DNA of 64,000 nt from Allolobophora icterica (GCA_963556255.1 OY744607.1:1295896-1359895); one strand, 5' to 3'; numbered from the stretch's first letter, positions 1 through 12,605 are shown. The notes: a model not told the origin generated them from the letters alone. Numbers and translations: made by a program.

Positions 1-159
1 AATAATTGGTATTTACCTGCTTGCAGGTTCAAGTGTTGATGGATTTAAATCAGAACGTGAACTTGTACAACTTTCTTTAACTCGAGTTTCTGTTTGTATT
101 ATAACGATTTTGTGGTGAAATTCTTGATGTCATTTAATGCCTGGTTTTGCCACTTACAG

Positions 160-219
160 ATCGAACTCGAGGTCTCGTTCACGTTCCTATGGTCGTCAAA
201 AAAGTACCGGCCACAGCAG
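160..219 (+). CDS. RS-rich exon of an SR-type protein
   Basis: A 60-nt exon lies between a good acceptor (TTGCCACTTACAG) and a strong donor (CAG/GTAAGC). The frame whose first base completes a preceding codon encodes an arginine-serine tract (SNSRSRSRSYGR, then QKSTGHS), like the C-terminal RS tail of SR splicing factors. The frame joins cleanly to the exon at 2336. RS tails mediate protein contacts in the nucleus and are phosphorylated. The RNA-binding part would lie left of the window. The tail loosely recalls SRSF10-type ends, but the family member cannot be named. Other frames are also open, so low sequence complexity is a caveat. Confidence 0.5.
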
Positions 220-605
220 GTAAGCCTAACACTCCCTGCATGGAATTTTTATTTATTTATTAAGAAAAGGTATATAGCCTCACCGCAGTTGATATGGGAA
301 TGAAAATTAACTGTAGAGCGCTCGTTCGTCAATCCAGAAATCATGGGACTGGACATGAGAGTATGTTGTGAATTTTGTTGTGGTGATGCCCTGGGCCAAA
401 CTTGGATATGAATGACTGAACTCATGGATCGTATGCTGACAGTAGTAAGATCAGATAGCAATGAAGAGGATTCGTCATGCCCTGTGCAGTGAGGCTGCTA
501 ATAATTCACCCCCTCCCCCATGTGGCTGCCTCCTGAGGTTTAGCTGCTATTCTCTTTATCTTTTTGTGTTCGTGGCTTTTGAGGCGGAATTTGTTAAGAA
601 CTCCG

Positions 606-806
606 CAGGGGCGCTAATGTGGTTAGCGTGCTGGTCTGTCAGGCCAGAGGTTCAAAATTTGGATGTTTCAACCCCATTTGCACCCCAAACGAAGATCATG
701 CAGCAAGCGAAGGGACTGGACATCCATCATCGTATGCCAAGGTTAAGAAAGAGGAAATTGCTAACACTTCATACCTGTGACTGCTTCAGAGCTAGCTTAA
801 CACTTC
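606..806 (+). mobile_element. SINE-B copy, diverged
   Basis: Has the tRNA-like head (AATGTGGTTAGCGTGCTGG, GGTTCAAA box B) and the family tail (GCTAACACTTCATACC, GCTAGCTTAA) seen in better copies at 7633 and 41280. The middle is deleted. Confidence 0.6.
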
Positions 807-1094
807 AGTGATGAGTTGCATTGGTTTCCCAGTCACTTTTAGTACACGTTCGTTGTTAAACTGTTAAGGAACTAATCTTCTCTTCTACAACGTAATTTGA
901 CCAAAGCAGTATGTTGTTTTTGAAACAGGGGCCATAGACACAGGAGGAGTCGCTCACCATCTGACTCAGACTAACTGACGAGCGCTTTGAGTCCGGTATC
1001 ACGAAGCAGGTATACAATACCATACAACAACTGCATTTGATACAATGCAATACAACTGCGTTTGATATTGCCTTGTGCCAAAGTACAGAAGTGC

Positions 1095-1230
1095 ACACGA
1101 CAGAACAGCGATGGCACTGAGTAATTGTTTCGTGAAGGACTTGCTCAAGGTCCCTACACAGTGGAGACTCGAATCCATACTCTGTGCATTATATGCCGAG
1201 TGCTTTGCCTGATCGGCTACCATGCCCCAT
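1095..1230 (-). mobile_element. SINE-C copy
   Basis: Reverse-orientation tRNA-derived element. It shares the stretches GTGAAGGACTTGCTCAAGG and CGGCTACCATG with copies at 27165, 29300 and 63215. Confidence 0.6.
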
Positions 1231-1325
1231 TGTATGGTGCAGAGATCTTTGCAATTTATCCAGATACTTCATCATGAGAATCTTAACAGCTATGCTGGTG
1301 ACAGTCATGCATCTGATGTTACCAC

Positions 1326-1564
1326 TTTGTTTACAATACCTTACCTTTGTTTACAATACCTTACTTTTGTTTACAATACCGTGCCTTTGTTTACAATATT
1401 TTACCTTTGTTTGCAATACCTTATCTTTGTTTACAATACTTTACCTATGTTAAAATACCTTATCCTTTGTTTACAATAGCTTATCCTTTGTTTACAATAC
1501 CTTATCCTTTGTTTTCAATACCTTACCTTTGTTTACAATACCTTACCTTTGTTTACAATACCTT
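1326..1564 (+). repeat. 20-bp minisatellite with TTTGTTTACAATACC core
   Basis: About twelve 19-20 bp units in the intron of the SR-type gene. Nine keep TTTGTTTACAATA exactly, and three have point changes (TTTGTTTGC, TATGTTAAA, TTTGTTTTC). Confidence 0.9.
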
Positions 1565-1819
1565 GTGTTCTGTTGAGTTATCTTTTAAGCCTGCCTCTGT
1601 TGACCATTGTCCAATATAGATAGAACTCCAAAGTCCAAGCTCAACAGAGATGTCTTTTGATACTGTGTGTAATCAAAACTGGATGCAGAAGGAATAATGC
1701 AGACAAAGTCAATATTTATGACACTTTGACCAGTACAGTCTGTTAAGTTAATAGCTGTGAGGGACATAGCAGAGTAGCACATAAACTCTTGAGCGCAAAT
1801 GAGTCCACGTTATACAGGG

Positions 1820-2136
1820 CCCTGCCCCTGCTTACCTTCGTGAGCTTTGCTGCACAGTTTCAGGTGCCCAAGGCTCCCGCTCATCGGGAAAAGGGGTACT
1901 TTTAGTTCCATTTGCTCGTTCCACGACTATGCAAAGTCGAGCTTTTTCAGTGGTGGGCCCGGTAGTCTGGAATAGACTTCCCTTAGAGCTCCGCATGTGC
2001 CCTAGGGTCACCCCTGGCATATTTCTTGCAAAACTTAAAACTGTCTTATATGAACGTGCTGGTGTCGGGAGCGCCTCTGAGTAGTTCCCTTGAATAAACG
2101 CTATATAAATCTTCGAATGAATGAATGAATGAATAC
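1820..2136 (+). mobile_element. CR1-like LINE 3' end with (GAAT)n tail
   Basis: One open frame ends in the typical C-terminus of non-LTR reverse transcriptases (RAFSVVGPVVWNRLPLELR ... LAKLKTVLYE, stop at about 2083). A short 3' UTR (CGCTATATAAATC) and a GAAT repeat tail follow. Only the last ~90 codons of ORF2 are present, so it is a 5'-truncated insertion. Confidence 0.75.
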
Positions 2137-2335
2137 AGAATGTGTTAACACTTTAACGAGTAGGTGCATTGGTTTCCCAGTCACTTTTAGTACATTCTCG
2201 TCGTTAAATTGTTAAAAATGAACTTTGAAAGGCTTTCTTAAATAAGCCAATGATCAGAGCCTGTGTTTAGAGCATGTAAATCTTTTTCGAATTTAAATAT
2301 TCTTCATTTATAAATTTGTGTTTTGTTTCTTTCAG

Positions 2336-2366
2336 AGTGAATATTGAAGAGAAGGAGACCTATTAA
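2336..2366 (+). CDS. terminal coding exon of the SR-type gene
   Basis: After a pyrimidine-rich acceptor (TTTGTTTCTTTCAG) the phase left by the exon at 160-219 is continued and gives R-VNIEEKETY followed by TAA. A 3' untranslated stretch and a polyadenylation signal follow, which supports a genuine last exon. The intron between (220-2335) carries a SINE-B, a SINE-C, a 20-bp minisatellite and a LINE 3' end. Confidence 0.45.
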
Positions 2367-2699
2367 GCTTTACTTTGGACAGGAACTGATGTTGACTTTA
2401 CTCAACTGTTAATTGGGTTAAATATGTTGCTATATTAAGAGCCACAATGGCAAATGTGTTTTTGCATCAGTGACAACTTCGTTTTAATTAATCGAAATTT
2501 GTTGCATTGAGTATTGTAGTTTCTAGGCTGCTGTTTAACAGACGAACATTTGACGAGTTTATGTGTCGGTAATTCGAGTTTTACTGGTTTCGTTAAAGAC
2601 AGCTGGTTGTGTAGTTCAGGTTTTGCTGATGACAGTTTTGATAACAAAAGTTTTGAATAGTGAGATGATTAACAGTTATTTTCTTCTGTGAATTCTCAG

Positions 2700-2705
2700 A
2701 ATAAA
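2700..2705 (+). terminator. polyadenylation signal AATAAA
   Basis: AATAAA lies 334 bp after the TAA of the SR-type gene in AT-rich sequence. It is the best signal for ending that transcript. Confidence 0.45.
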
Positions 2706-2817
2706 CATGATTTACTTCTGGAAATATATTTAAAAACATTTGTTTTGTGTTGAACCAAACTGTTGGATAGTTACTAGTTTATGGTCTTTGTGTAGGACGC
2801 CTTATAATATAAATGTG

Positions 2818-3040
2818 TTGGACGTGGTGGCTCAGTGGTAAGTTCGGCGCCTTGTGACTGGAGGGTTGCAGGTTCGAATCCCACTCTAGCCGCTGCGTAC
2901 GGACCTTGGGCAAGTCCTTCACTCGCAATTGCTCGTGGCGCTTCGGCGTGAAAATTCCGCTGTAGTCGGGAGCGCCTCTGAGTAGTAGTTGACTTCGAGA
3001 GGTGCTATAGAAATATCCGGAATAATAAATAAATAAAAGA
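2818..3040 (+). mobile_element. SINE-A, tRNA-derived
   Basis: The head contains A-box and B-box pol III promoter motifs (GTGGCTCAGTGGTAAG; GGTTCGAATCCC). The body ends in GCTATAGAAATATCCGGAATAA. Near-identical copies lie at 3524 and, reversed, at 7391. Confidence 0.85.
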
Positions 3041-3268
3041 ATTGAAATCATGTGTCTGGGGAGTTTCCTTGAAATAACCCTTCCTGCATATCCGCTTGGA
3101 GCATTACAGGACCCATATTCTAATATGGAAATCTTGCAGAGCCCATATGAGTCCCATCGAATGCCCAAGGAAACGCTAGCAGGGAACAGTTTCCGATCCA
3201 AGTGGGCACTGAACCAAATGTTGGATTTCTGTGGCATCTCCATAATCCATCTGTAGGATCTACTAGGC

Positions 3269-3840
3269 CAGGGGTGGTGAACCTATGGCACGCCTGCCCA
3301 AAGTGGCATGCGTTCAAATTTTTTGGGCACGCAGAATTAAGAGCATCCCCAGAATTTCAAACACAAAATCCACATTTTCTTTTATGAAGGATTTTATTTA
3401 AACACCATTGTAAAACGATCTTTGAAATATTGTCTTTAATTCATTTTTAGTTATACTTTGTTAACTAAAACCTGTATGAGAAAATAATTATATACTGTGC
3501 AGTTTTCCTTGTGGGAAACTTGTGGGGCGTGGTGGCTCAGTGGTAAGTTCGGCGCCTTGTGACCGGAGGGTTGCAGGTTCGAATCCCACTCTAGCCGCTG
3601 CGTACGGACCTTGGGCAAGTCCTTCACTCGCAATTGCTCGTGGCGCTTCGGCGTGAAAATTCCGGCACAGTATCAAATGCTGTAGTCGGGAGCGCCTCTG
3701 AGTAGTAGTTGACTTCGAGAGGCGCTATAGAAATATCCGGAATAAAAATATTCCAAGGGGCACACAACAGGTTTTTAAACGATTTAGCAGCATTTTGGCA
3801 CACACCTTAATTAAGAAACGTTTGCCCCCCCCCACCCCTG
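3269..3840. mobile_element. hAT-type nonautonomous element interrupted by a SINE
   Basis: Ends are CAGGGGTGGTGAAC on the left and, reversed, CAGGGGTGGGGG on the right. Flanks 3261-3268 (TACTAGGC) and 3841-3848 (TACGTGGC) match at 6 of 8 bases, as expected for an old 8-bp hAT target duplication. A SINE-A sits inside. Confidence 0.65.
3524..3750 (+). mobile_element. SINE-A nested in the hAT element
   Basis: Full-length relative of the copy at 2818. It retains a 16-bp segment (GGCACAGTATCAAATG) absent from that copy. Confidence 0.85.
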
Positions 3841-3852
3841 TACGTGGCCTAC

Positions 3853-4110
3853 AATCAATCAATCAACTAAGCATTTATATAGCGATCCTTCAAGGAAACT
3901 ATTTAGAGGTGCTCCCAGCCCAACCCTGGTGAAAGGGAACAGTTTTTAGAGCAGAGAAGAAAGTGGTGGACGAGTCTCGAGGAAGAGACCACAGCTCAGG
4001 AGGAAGCCCATTCCAAATTGTGGGTAAAACCACAGAGAAAGTGCAGAAGGTCTTTTTAATTCAGTATGATCCATAGCAGGACCTTGCAATGATTTCTTTG
4101 ACGATGTTTG
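3853..4110 (-). mobile_element. LINE 3' end, reverse orientation
   Basis: On the minus strand a degraded reverse-transcriptase C-terminus is followed by GCTATATAAATGC and a (TTGA)n tail. The organisation matches 43374-43742, 52340-52590 and 62216-62460. Confidence 0.55.
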
Positions 4111-4422
4111 AACTCTGGTAATCAACGGTTCTTAGTGAGGGCTTTTCCAGGACTCTGGAACTTGTTGCTGTTTATGTCTGCTCCCAAATTCTGTGAAGTG
4201 GTTTAGGCCAGAGATTTTAAAGTCCTGTCAGAGTATTTTATCCATCTTTATTTAACTTTTTACATATTTTATTCATTTTTATTTTCATTATTTTATCGTC
4301 CATAACCTGTCGTGTGTTGCTAGGGAGTGTCATGTGGATCTATGGCTGGTTCTGTCCTGTCGTTATGCTCGTAGAATGAAGCTTTGGTTTCACTCAACTT
4401 GTGATTGATACATTCTTACACT

Positions 4423-4600
4423 CAGTGCTCGAAATGGAAAATTTTACGAAACGGAACGCTAGTAAAAAATATGGGAGCATTCACATTAATTTCATAGTAT
4501 TTTCCACAATAATATATCTGGACGAAAGGGAACGATAATACGGATGCATTTGACGAACCGGAACGGCGTTCCGGTGCGTTCCGGTCCATTTCGAGCACTG
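4423..4600. mobile_element. 178-bp hAT MITE, perfect target duplication
   Basis: Terminal inverted repeats begin CAGTGCTCGAAATGG and end CCATTTCGAGCACTG. The element is flanked on both sides by CTTACACT, an exact 8-bp duplication. The right half is rich in CCGGAACG/CGTTCCGG. A related GC-rich fragment lies at 31005-31115. Confidence 0.9.
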
Positions 4601-4763
4601 CTTACACTGGAGGTATAGACGATTAGACGTCTTTAGGTTCAATTGGATTCCGTTAGTCAGGCTTTTGGATGAAAATAGGGTGAATATGTGGAGTCATTTT
4701 GTGCTAAAATATAAGAGCATACGAATTCTTATGGAATTAGGTATTGCGGTTTACCCTAACAAC

Positions 4764-4930
4764 CAGTGTGTAATCTAGTCCCCCTGTTCTGGGGGGAACA
4801 AGGTTTCTCGGGGGGAATTTCCCCCCAAAAAGGTCTCTGCCTTACAATATTGCTGAGCTCTGGGGGGAAACTTCAACCCTGGGGGGGGGAAATTTCCCCA
4901 CTCCCCAAAAGACGTCTAGATTAAACACTG
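4764..4930. mobile_element. 167-bp MITE with C/G runs
   Basis: Ends CAGTGTGTAATCTAG and CTAGATTAAACACTG are inverted repeats. CCTAACAAC flanks both sides (4755-4763 and 4931-4939). Inside are runs of C and G. Confidence 0.8.
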
Positions 4931-4972
4931 CCTAACAACAGGTACGAACGATATCGTCGTCGTGTCCAACTC

Positions 4973-5110
4973 CATAGGCGTAGACTCTGGGGGGGGGTTA
5001 CGTGCCACTCCCCCCCCCCCCAATAATTGAGATTTTACTGTGCATCCAATGCAACAAGTGTAGAATAAATAACCAAATCCCCCAATATTTTGGACAAGTT
5101 TACGCCAGTG
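4973..5110. mobile_element. 138-bp MITE abutting the stop codon of the coiled-coil gene
   Basis: The left end is CATAGGCGTAGACT and the right end reads CACTGGCGTAAACT in reverse. Flanks TCCAACTC and TCCCACTC match at 7 of 8. A close relative is at 57248-57392. The right flank reaches base 5118, inside the stop codon of the adjacent gene. Confidence 0.8.
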
Positions 5111-5117
5111 TCCCACT

Positions 5118-5540
5118 CTATCTGGCCTGCAGCCTTGACTTGAGACTGGCCTCGTAGCGTTCCCTGCTGCTCTTGACGGACGTCACGAGGACCAGCATGC
5201 TCTTGGCCAGCTGCAGGTCGGCCTGGGCGTTTTGCGAGGACGCGAAGTCGTAGCTAACGACAGACGTTTGAACCTCGTCGAGTTCCTGACCGCGGACCAG
5301 CTGTCTCCGGATGCTCTGCTTATTGCGAAGGATGGCCTCTTGTTCCTTCTGGGTCATCTCGGCGTTCCGCTGCTGTTCCAGCTCGAACTCGCGCTCGAGG
5401 GCCTTGTACGAGGAGTAGACCATCGATTTGACGACCCTCATGCGAGTCTCGAGTAGGATCCGGTTGAAACGAAGCGGGTTAATGTTGTAGGAACTGATGC
5501 GAGGACGGGACGACAGATCGACGAGCGTTAGTGACTCTGA
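5118..5540 (-). CDS. coiled-coil protein, last exon (140 residues)
   Basis: An open frame runs from a clear acceptor (TTGTTCACAG) to TAG. It encodes a charged, mostly helical protein: a Ser/Pro-rich start (SESLTLVDLSSRPRISSYN), then a long segment rich in E, Q, R and K (ALEREFELEQQRNAEMTQ) that should form a coiled coil, and a basic end (SLKSRLQAR). No membrane segment or enzyme motif is visible. It is GC-richer than its surroundings, as expected for coding sequence. It probably joins the exon at 5936-6088 in phase 0. I do not recognise the family. A MITE lies directly after the stop codon. The main doubt is whether further upstream exons exist. Confidence 0.55.
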   Translation of the reverse strand, partial: SESLTLVDLSSRPRISSYNINPLRFNRILLETRMRVVKSMVYSSYKALEREFELEQQRNAEMTQKEQEAILRNKQSIRRQLVRGQELDEVQTSVVSYDFASSQNAQADLQLAKSMLVLVTSVKSSRERYEASLKSRLQAR

Positions 5541-5689
5541 CTGTGAACAAATCAAGTGTAAATGTACACGTTTTCCCATGCTATCAAACCTGCTCATTTA
5601 TCAATGAGAGTATTTGCCCGTCATGTATGACGGGTTGAAAAAGAAAATGAATGGATTGATAGGAAGAGAAACTTCAATTTTCTAAAGCG

Positions 5690-5840
5690 CTTCTCTAAAG
5701 CTAATCGCAAATCACCAGCTTATTCACGAGCGTTGCGTCGTATCAGAGGGGTTGTCCAGAGATCGATGTCCAGTGAAGGTCAGAGTCCTTAGGCCTACTG
5801 TCCGCTTTACAAGCGCTCTGACCAATCGGCTACCATGCAG
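5690..5840 (-). mobile_element. LINE-alpha 3' tail plus SINE-C scrap
   Basis: The minus strand carries the tail of the LINE at 6180-6745 (shared GGACAACCCCTCTGAT and GAATAAGCTGGTG). From about 5785 a SINE-C remnant follows (CCAATCGGCTACCATGC). It lies in the intron of the coiled-coil gene. Confidence 0.55.
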
Positions 5841-5935
5841 TACTTTATCATTAGCCAGTGGCACACTCTTACACCGAAGTATAACATGATGCCATCACCA
5901 GTTCAGCTAACTTAGCGTTCTGATGAAAATCGAAC

Positions 5936-6088
5936 CTGTGTTGGTTGGGGAAACGAGTTGTTCGCTGTCCCGTTGAGCCTCTGGTCCTTGATGTCTTCGC
6001 TGTTGATCCGTGGTTTGACGACCATCGCCCGCGACGAGGAAACTGGATCCGGATGAGGATCAAGAGAAGGAACACGCGAGGACGGCAT
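5936..6088 (-). CDS. candidate first exon of the coiled-coil gene (51 residues)
   Basis: An ATG opens a 51-codon frame (MPSSRVPSLDPHPD ... NNSFPQPTQ) ending at AG/GTTCGA. Phase 0 joins it to the acceptor at 5540, giving a 191-residue protein. The donor is weak (GTTCGA), two other frames are also open, and no promoter is seen. An internal methionine (AMVVKPRINSED) could be the start instead. Confidence 0.35.
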
Positions 6089-6179
6089 TTCCAGTTGTTT
6101 CTAAATTCTCCTCCTAACAAGCACAAATACAGAACGCCGTTCTTATACACGCTTATATCTATTATTATAATTTAAATCC

Positions 6180-6745
6180 AACAGCTAACCCACTTCAAAG
6201 TCCTATCACTAACTGCAACTCCCTACAATATTCCCAGCTCAAGTTCCTCCGTGATATCTTCACCATCCAGGCAACCCGACCATCCTCCTTTCTCAGTCTT
6301 TCTCGACCTCTGGCCACTACTCATCTCAGGTTCTCCAGCCGAGCCATATCCAGCAACACCACGCCTCTGGAACGATCTTCCCTCTGAATTCCGCAGATCC
6401 TCGGTTCCTTCATCATCACTGAAACGTGTCCTCCATCCTCTTCCTCATCTTCCTCTGTCTATCACCCCCTGGGCTTTCCACTCAAAGCTGAAGTCTCAAC
6501 TTTTCAAATGATCCTACCCTGACTCATCCGATCCTTCGCCTTCCAATTCTTCTCGTCCTAAACGACACCCGCCTTGACAGCTGCTCTGCCTCCTCTCTTG
6601 ATCTGGCCCTCTGGAAACTGGACTCGGACCTCCTTTGGACTAATCTCTGGAAAACCCCTCTGATTTGAGGCTGGGTATAAGCTGGTGCCCTGCGCTTGAC
6701 CTTCGAGTGGCGCTTTAGAAGTTTAAGGATTACGATTACGATTAG
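6180..6745 (+). mobile_element. LINE-alpha 3' end
   Basis: Contains a frame-broken non-LTR reverse-transcriptase C-terminus (TPRLWNDLPSEFRRSS ... FHSKLKSQLFK). The 3' UTR ends AAGCTGGTGCCCTGCGCTTG and then (GATTAC)n. Tail copies also occur at 5690, 30087 and 36890. Confidence 0.65.
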
Positions 6746-6821
6746 GAATCTTATGTGACCTAATCGATTCCAGTCGAATACAATCTAAGATCAGAGATCA
6801 GGTGACAGGTTTGCACACGTA

Positions 6822-6849
6822 CACAGTACACACGCACACACGCACACGC

Positions 6850-6935
<86 letters not shown>
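6822..6935. repeat. (CA)n microsatellite
   Basis: About 110 bp of CA repeats, with ACGC variants at the left end. The following 6936-7390 shows no gene or recognised repeat. Confidence 0.95.
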
Positions 6936-6937
<2 letters not shown>

Positions 6938-7390
6938 CCAGATGTTTAATCTAATCTAAGTCGATACAACCTAGCCTAGGCTAATCTAATCTAATCTTAT
7001 CTTATCTAATCTGGTGACTTCTATTGCGTCGCTATAAAGTACAAGTCATCGATCGACGATGTAGAGTGAAACCGAATTTTAAAATCACTTTTTCTTTCGT
7101 AGGCTACGCTACGTCACCAGTCGAGATCGAGTTACGTTCTCAGGTATAGTAATTATTTCGTTCTAAAAGAGTGAGTTAACTTCAGTTAAAGGGAAACAAA
7201 TTCCCTTCATATACGAAAGATTGAGAATTTCTTCGTAACCGTTTTCTGGAAAAGGTTTCATCATCTTTGATAAGTTAAGCAAACGAAGTCAATAGCAATC
7301 ACACCATGTTGGTGATAATTATTTACCTCTATTATACCACATTGTTTTAATACAATCCGATCATACTGAATGATCGCGTTGTTTGTTTAT

Positions 7391-7606
7391 TTATTCCGGA
7401 TATTTCTGTAGCGCCTCTGGCAGTCAACTACTACTCAGATGCGCTCCCGACTACAGCATTTGATACTGTGCCGGAATTTTCACGCCGAAGCGCCACGAGG
7501 AATTGCGAGTGAAGGACTTGCCCGAGGTCCGTACGCAGCGGCTAGATTCGAACCTGCAACCCTCCGGTCACAAGACGCCGAACTTACCACTGAGCCACCA
7601 CGCCCC
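7391..7606 (-). mobile_element. SINE-A, reverse orientation
   Basis: Reverse complement of the 2818 and 3524 copies. It runs from the TTATTCCGGATATTTCTG tail to the CCACCACGCCCC head. Confidence 0.85.
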
Positions 7607-7632
7607 ACGTTGTCGTTGTTGCTACTGCTGAA

Positions 7633-7925
7633 GGGTGCGATCGATAGTGTAGTGGCCTGGACTGTCAATCGAGAGGTTAGGGGTTTAAATCCCGCCATGG
7701 CAGAAATTTGGTTCGAGAATTCTCCTCCATCTGCACCCGCTACCTAACTCAGCTACAATGGGTACACTGACCGGAGGGTGTCGGTGGGAAGATGAGACGG
7801 CGAGGGAGAGGACTGGCCAGTGACCTCCCGCCATTAGGGGTCTATATGCCGAGGCTATACCCATGGCTGGCCTATAGGGCTAGCTTAAGGGACTGTTCTT
7901 CGTTGAAGAATCGCAATAAACCCTA
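7633..7925 (+). mobile_element. SINE-B
   Basis: tRNA-like head (AGTGTAGTGGCCTGGACTG; GGGTTTAAATCCCG), family body (GGCAGAAATTTGGTTCGAGA; GACGGCGAGGGAGAGGACTG) and tail (GCTAGCTTAAGGGACTG). Confidence 0.8.
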
Positions 7926-9085
7926 TTTGTTGTAATGCTTACCCTGTTCGCTTATAAATAGTGCAGTTGTATATCGAGGTCCACACAGCGTAGAGAAAGA
8001 GACGGTTTGGAGCAATATGTATCTGTAGTTACGTTTAGAATCCAGTTGTGTCTGAGACTCGAACGCTCGCGTTGCAACTGTTAGATGCACTAAATGCGAC
8101 GCTGGGAATAAATTATTCAAAGCAGAGGCCTGCAGCCAAGCGGTGTAAACCAATCCACTGAGAGGCGCTGGCAACGGTCAGAGCTATCTATTACAGCTCT
8201 GGCAACGGTTAATCAACAGCAACATTAATTACAACAGAGCCTAGCAATAATATAATGACGGATCATATCGACCAATTGTATTGTTCTCGGACGGCGCGCT
8301 CTTTCATCCAAAACAAAAGGCCGTGTGCTAGACAATAGACAATGGCCTGCAGTCGCCTGCGACTTAGTTGCAGATTAGGCCCGATAGGTGGCGATTGTAG
8401 TGGAGATACAACAATACATGTAATTTCCAGTCTCATTAAACCTCGTGGACACGTAAGGCGTCTAGCTAACTGTAAAATCGACGTAATGTTAAAACCGTGT
8501 GCACTGCTCTTTACCTTACCTATCCTCAATGTTTACCTTCTTTACAATGAGGTCATTTAATATGGTCACATCTATGTACTGTATATTCAACCAATCGTGA
8601 GGCAGAACGTGTAACACGATAGAATGGAAGTGAATGTGTTGCATGGGACCATTGACTATCTCTTATTTCTTTGCTTGACTAGAACTCATCAACATGGAGT
8701 GCATTGTGTAAGCAATGATCCATTGCTTGTGTCATGTCATGTCGCCGTCGTCGCTCTGCGTCCATTAGGCTGGTTCCTGATAGCCCACCATAATATGATG
8801 TTGTCAACCAGAATATTCTCGGTCTTCCGCGGTTGCGAGCCCTTCTACGAGACCCGTCATCAGGCTGCCTTCGGTAGGCCTATTGTCTTTCGGCTGCCTC
8901 ATGACGTGTCCGAAGTAATGCAGTACATTGCTCATAGGACATCAAAATAGCTGAAGCTTAGACCTGGGTCGACTTCACTTAGAGCGACTTTCGATCGTTG
9001 TATTGTCAATTGTGAAAACTGCGCTATAGAAGTAACTATATTAGTTAATTTTTTATTTTTTTTATTTATTTTTTTTATAGTTAAA
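7926..9085. other. no gene recognised
   Basis: Short open frames on both strands (for example 8263-8529 and 8624-8950) have no splice-site support or recognisable domain. The stretch GGAAGTGAATGTNTTGC occurs at 8625 and again at 9167 on either side of the TA array. Confidence 0.6.
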
Positions 9086-9089
9086 TTAT

Positions 9090-10960
<1,871 letters not shown>

Positions 10961-10964
10961 CTTT

Positions 10965-11117
10965 AATAGCGTTACTGCAAAACATCACGATGAGCTGCTC
11001 AAGACAAACGAATCTGTGGTCGTCATCTCAACGGACTTTTCGAAGGCGTTCGACACCCTCCGTCAATCCACTTTGGCTGAGAACCTGGAGGCATTGGACG
11101 TACTTGACCACATGTAG
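10965..11117 (+). mobile_element. non-LTR reverse-transcriptase fragment
   Basis: A 50-codon frame contains VVVISTDFSKAFDTLRQS, the conserved region around the first catalytic aspartate of LINE reverse transcriptases, and then a stop. No other part of the element is adjacent. Confidence 0.7.
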
Positions 11118-11151
11118 CCCTAGTATATATAACTGGAAAGACGGCAATTCT

Positions 11152-11297
11152 ATGAATGAATGAATGAATGAATGAATGAATGAATGAATGAATGAATGAA
11201 TGAATGAATGAATGAATGAATGAATGAATGAATGAATGAACGAACGAACGAACGAATGAATGAATGAATGAATGAATGAATGAATGAATGAATGAAT
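11152..11297. repeat. (TGAA)n microsatellite
   Basis: About 36 units with an internal block of CGAA variants. Confidence 0.95.
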
Positions 11298-12597
11298 ACG
11301 AAACAAATGTCCCAGACGTCAACAAATCAGGGTGTAGGCCCCTAACAGCTCTTGAAAAGAAGGGGCCAATTTGGAACGGCATAGTAAGTGTCTTAGGGTA
11401 GGGCCTATCAAATTTTTATTATTATTTAATAATGATTAATACATTAAATCTATTTGTGCTTGTAGATGTGTCTCTGTTGCTGTGTACTATGTAAGAGTTG
11501 TGCTTGTCTGAAAAAATGTCTTTGTTGCTGTTGCCCGGATTGTTGTCCTGACGATGATGATAACACACAGAAAAACAACTCAAACAACTCAAATAATTCA
11601 AATGTTGAGTTAAAAGTCGTCACGAGTCAACCCAAAGAGTAAGAAACGACGGGCGATCAGAGGATCTGAAGTTGCTACAAACTTCCACTGTGTATGAAAT
11701 CTGAGCGATAATTAATTAGTTAAACTGCCAACGTCATTAAATATGTAATTATACAGACTTTGTATTTTAAAAAGTGTTTAATCCTCTGTCTTATGTTTAT
11801 TTAAGACGCGATCTTCAACAAATGCAGTTTATATATTAAGACAATGGTCGTTATAACTGTCTTTATCTATTTTAATTGTTGTTTGAAGTAGCCTATTATT
11901 GAATAAGTCTGGTCATCGTTGAACTTTAGCCTATTCCTCGACTTTTGTTCAATAACATATATACCTAACTAAAAGCACTAATTAGTCGTCACACTGAACT
12001 TGTTCTATGTAAACTACAGCGCTCAGCCTGTTGTATTTGAAATAAACTAATATACATAGGCCTACATACATACATACATACATACATACATAGGCCTACA
12101 TATATACATCATAACATTATACTGAGTTTCCTAACAGCGATACCTAATCTTGGATGCGTAATTATTTCTACGACGTCATTGGTGTACATTGTGCTTTATA
12201 TTTCTGATGTCACGTTTTTACTTGAGTGGGCACCTTATCTGAGAAATTTGACAAACGCATTAACCATAATTTATTGCGATTCTACGTAGGCCTATGACAA
12301 CAACTTGTCTGACGAGCAAACTAGAGATGATAAATTTATCATCTTTGGCGAAAACTGCAACTGCTGTGAAAATTGGGCACATAGCGTAGGCCTACATGTG
12401 ATTAATTAAAAATTCACTGCACAAGGTACAAACTGCGCTTGATGGCATGGTGAATTTGTCAAATTTCTTGGAAAACTATAGTAATACACAACTCGTTTGT
12501 GATCGCTTAATAGAAGGCTGTAAGGTCTATATCGTACTCACTGTAACAGTCACCATGAAAGATATAATATTAAATTCGTTGGTCCATGACGTCATTG
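11298..12597. other. gene-free stretch
   Basis: AT-rich with no recognised exon. A short (CATA)n run lies at 12062-12090 with TAGGCCTA palindromes on either side. Confidence 0.5.
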
Positions 12598-12605
12598 ACA
12601 GTGAC

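Noticed and set aside
2820..2890. True tRNA genes at SINE heads (also 3524, 41281, 63220, 39890)
   Set aside because: A- and B-box motifs are present, but they continue into shared non-tRNA bodies and tails and cannot fold into complete tRNAs with paired acceptor stems.
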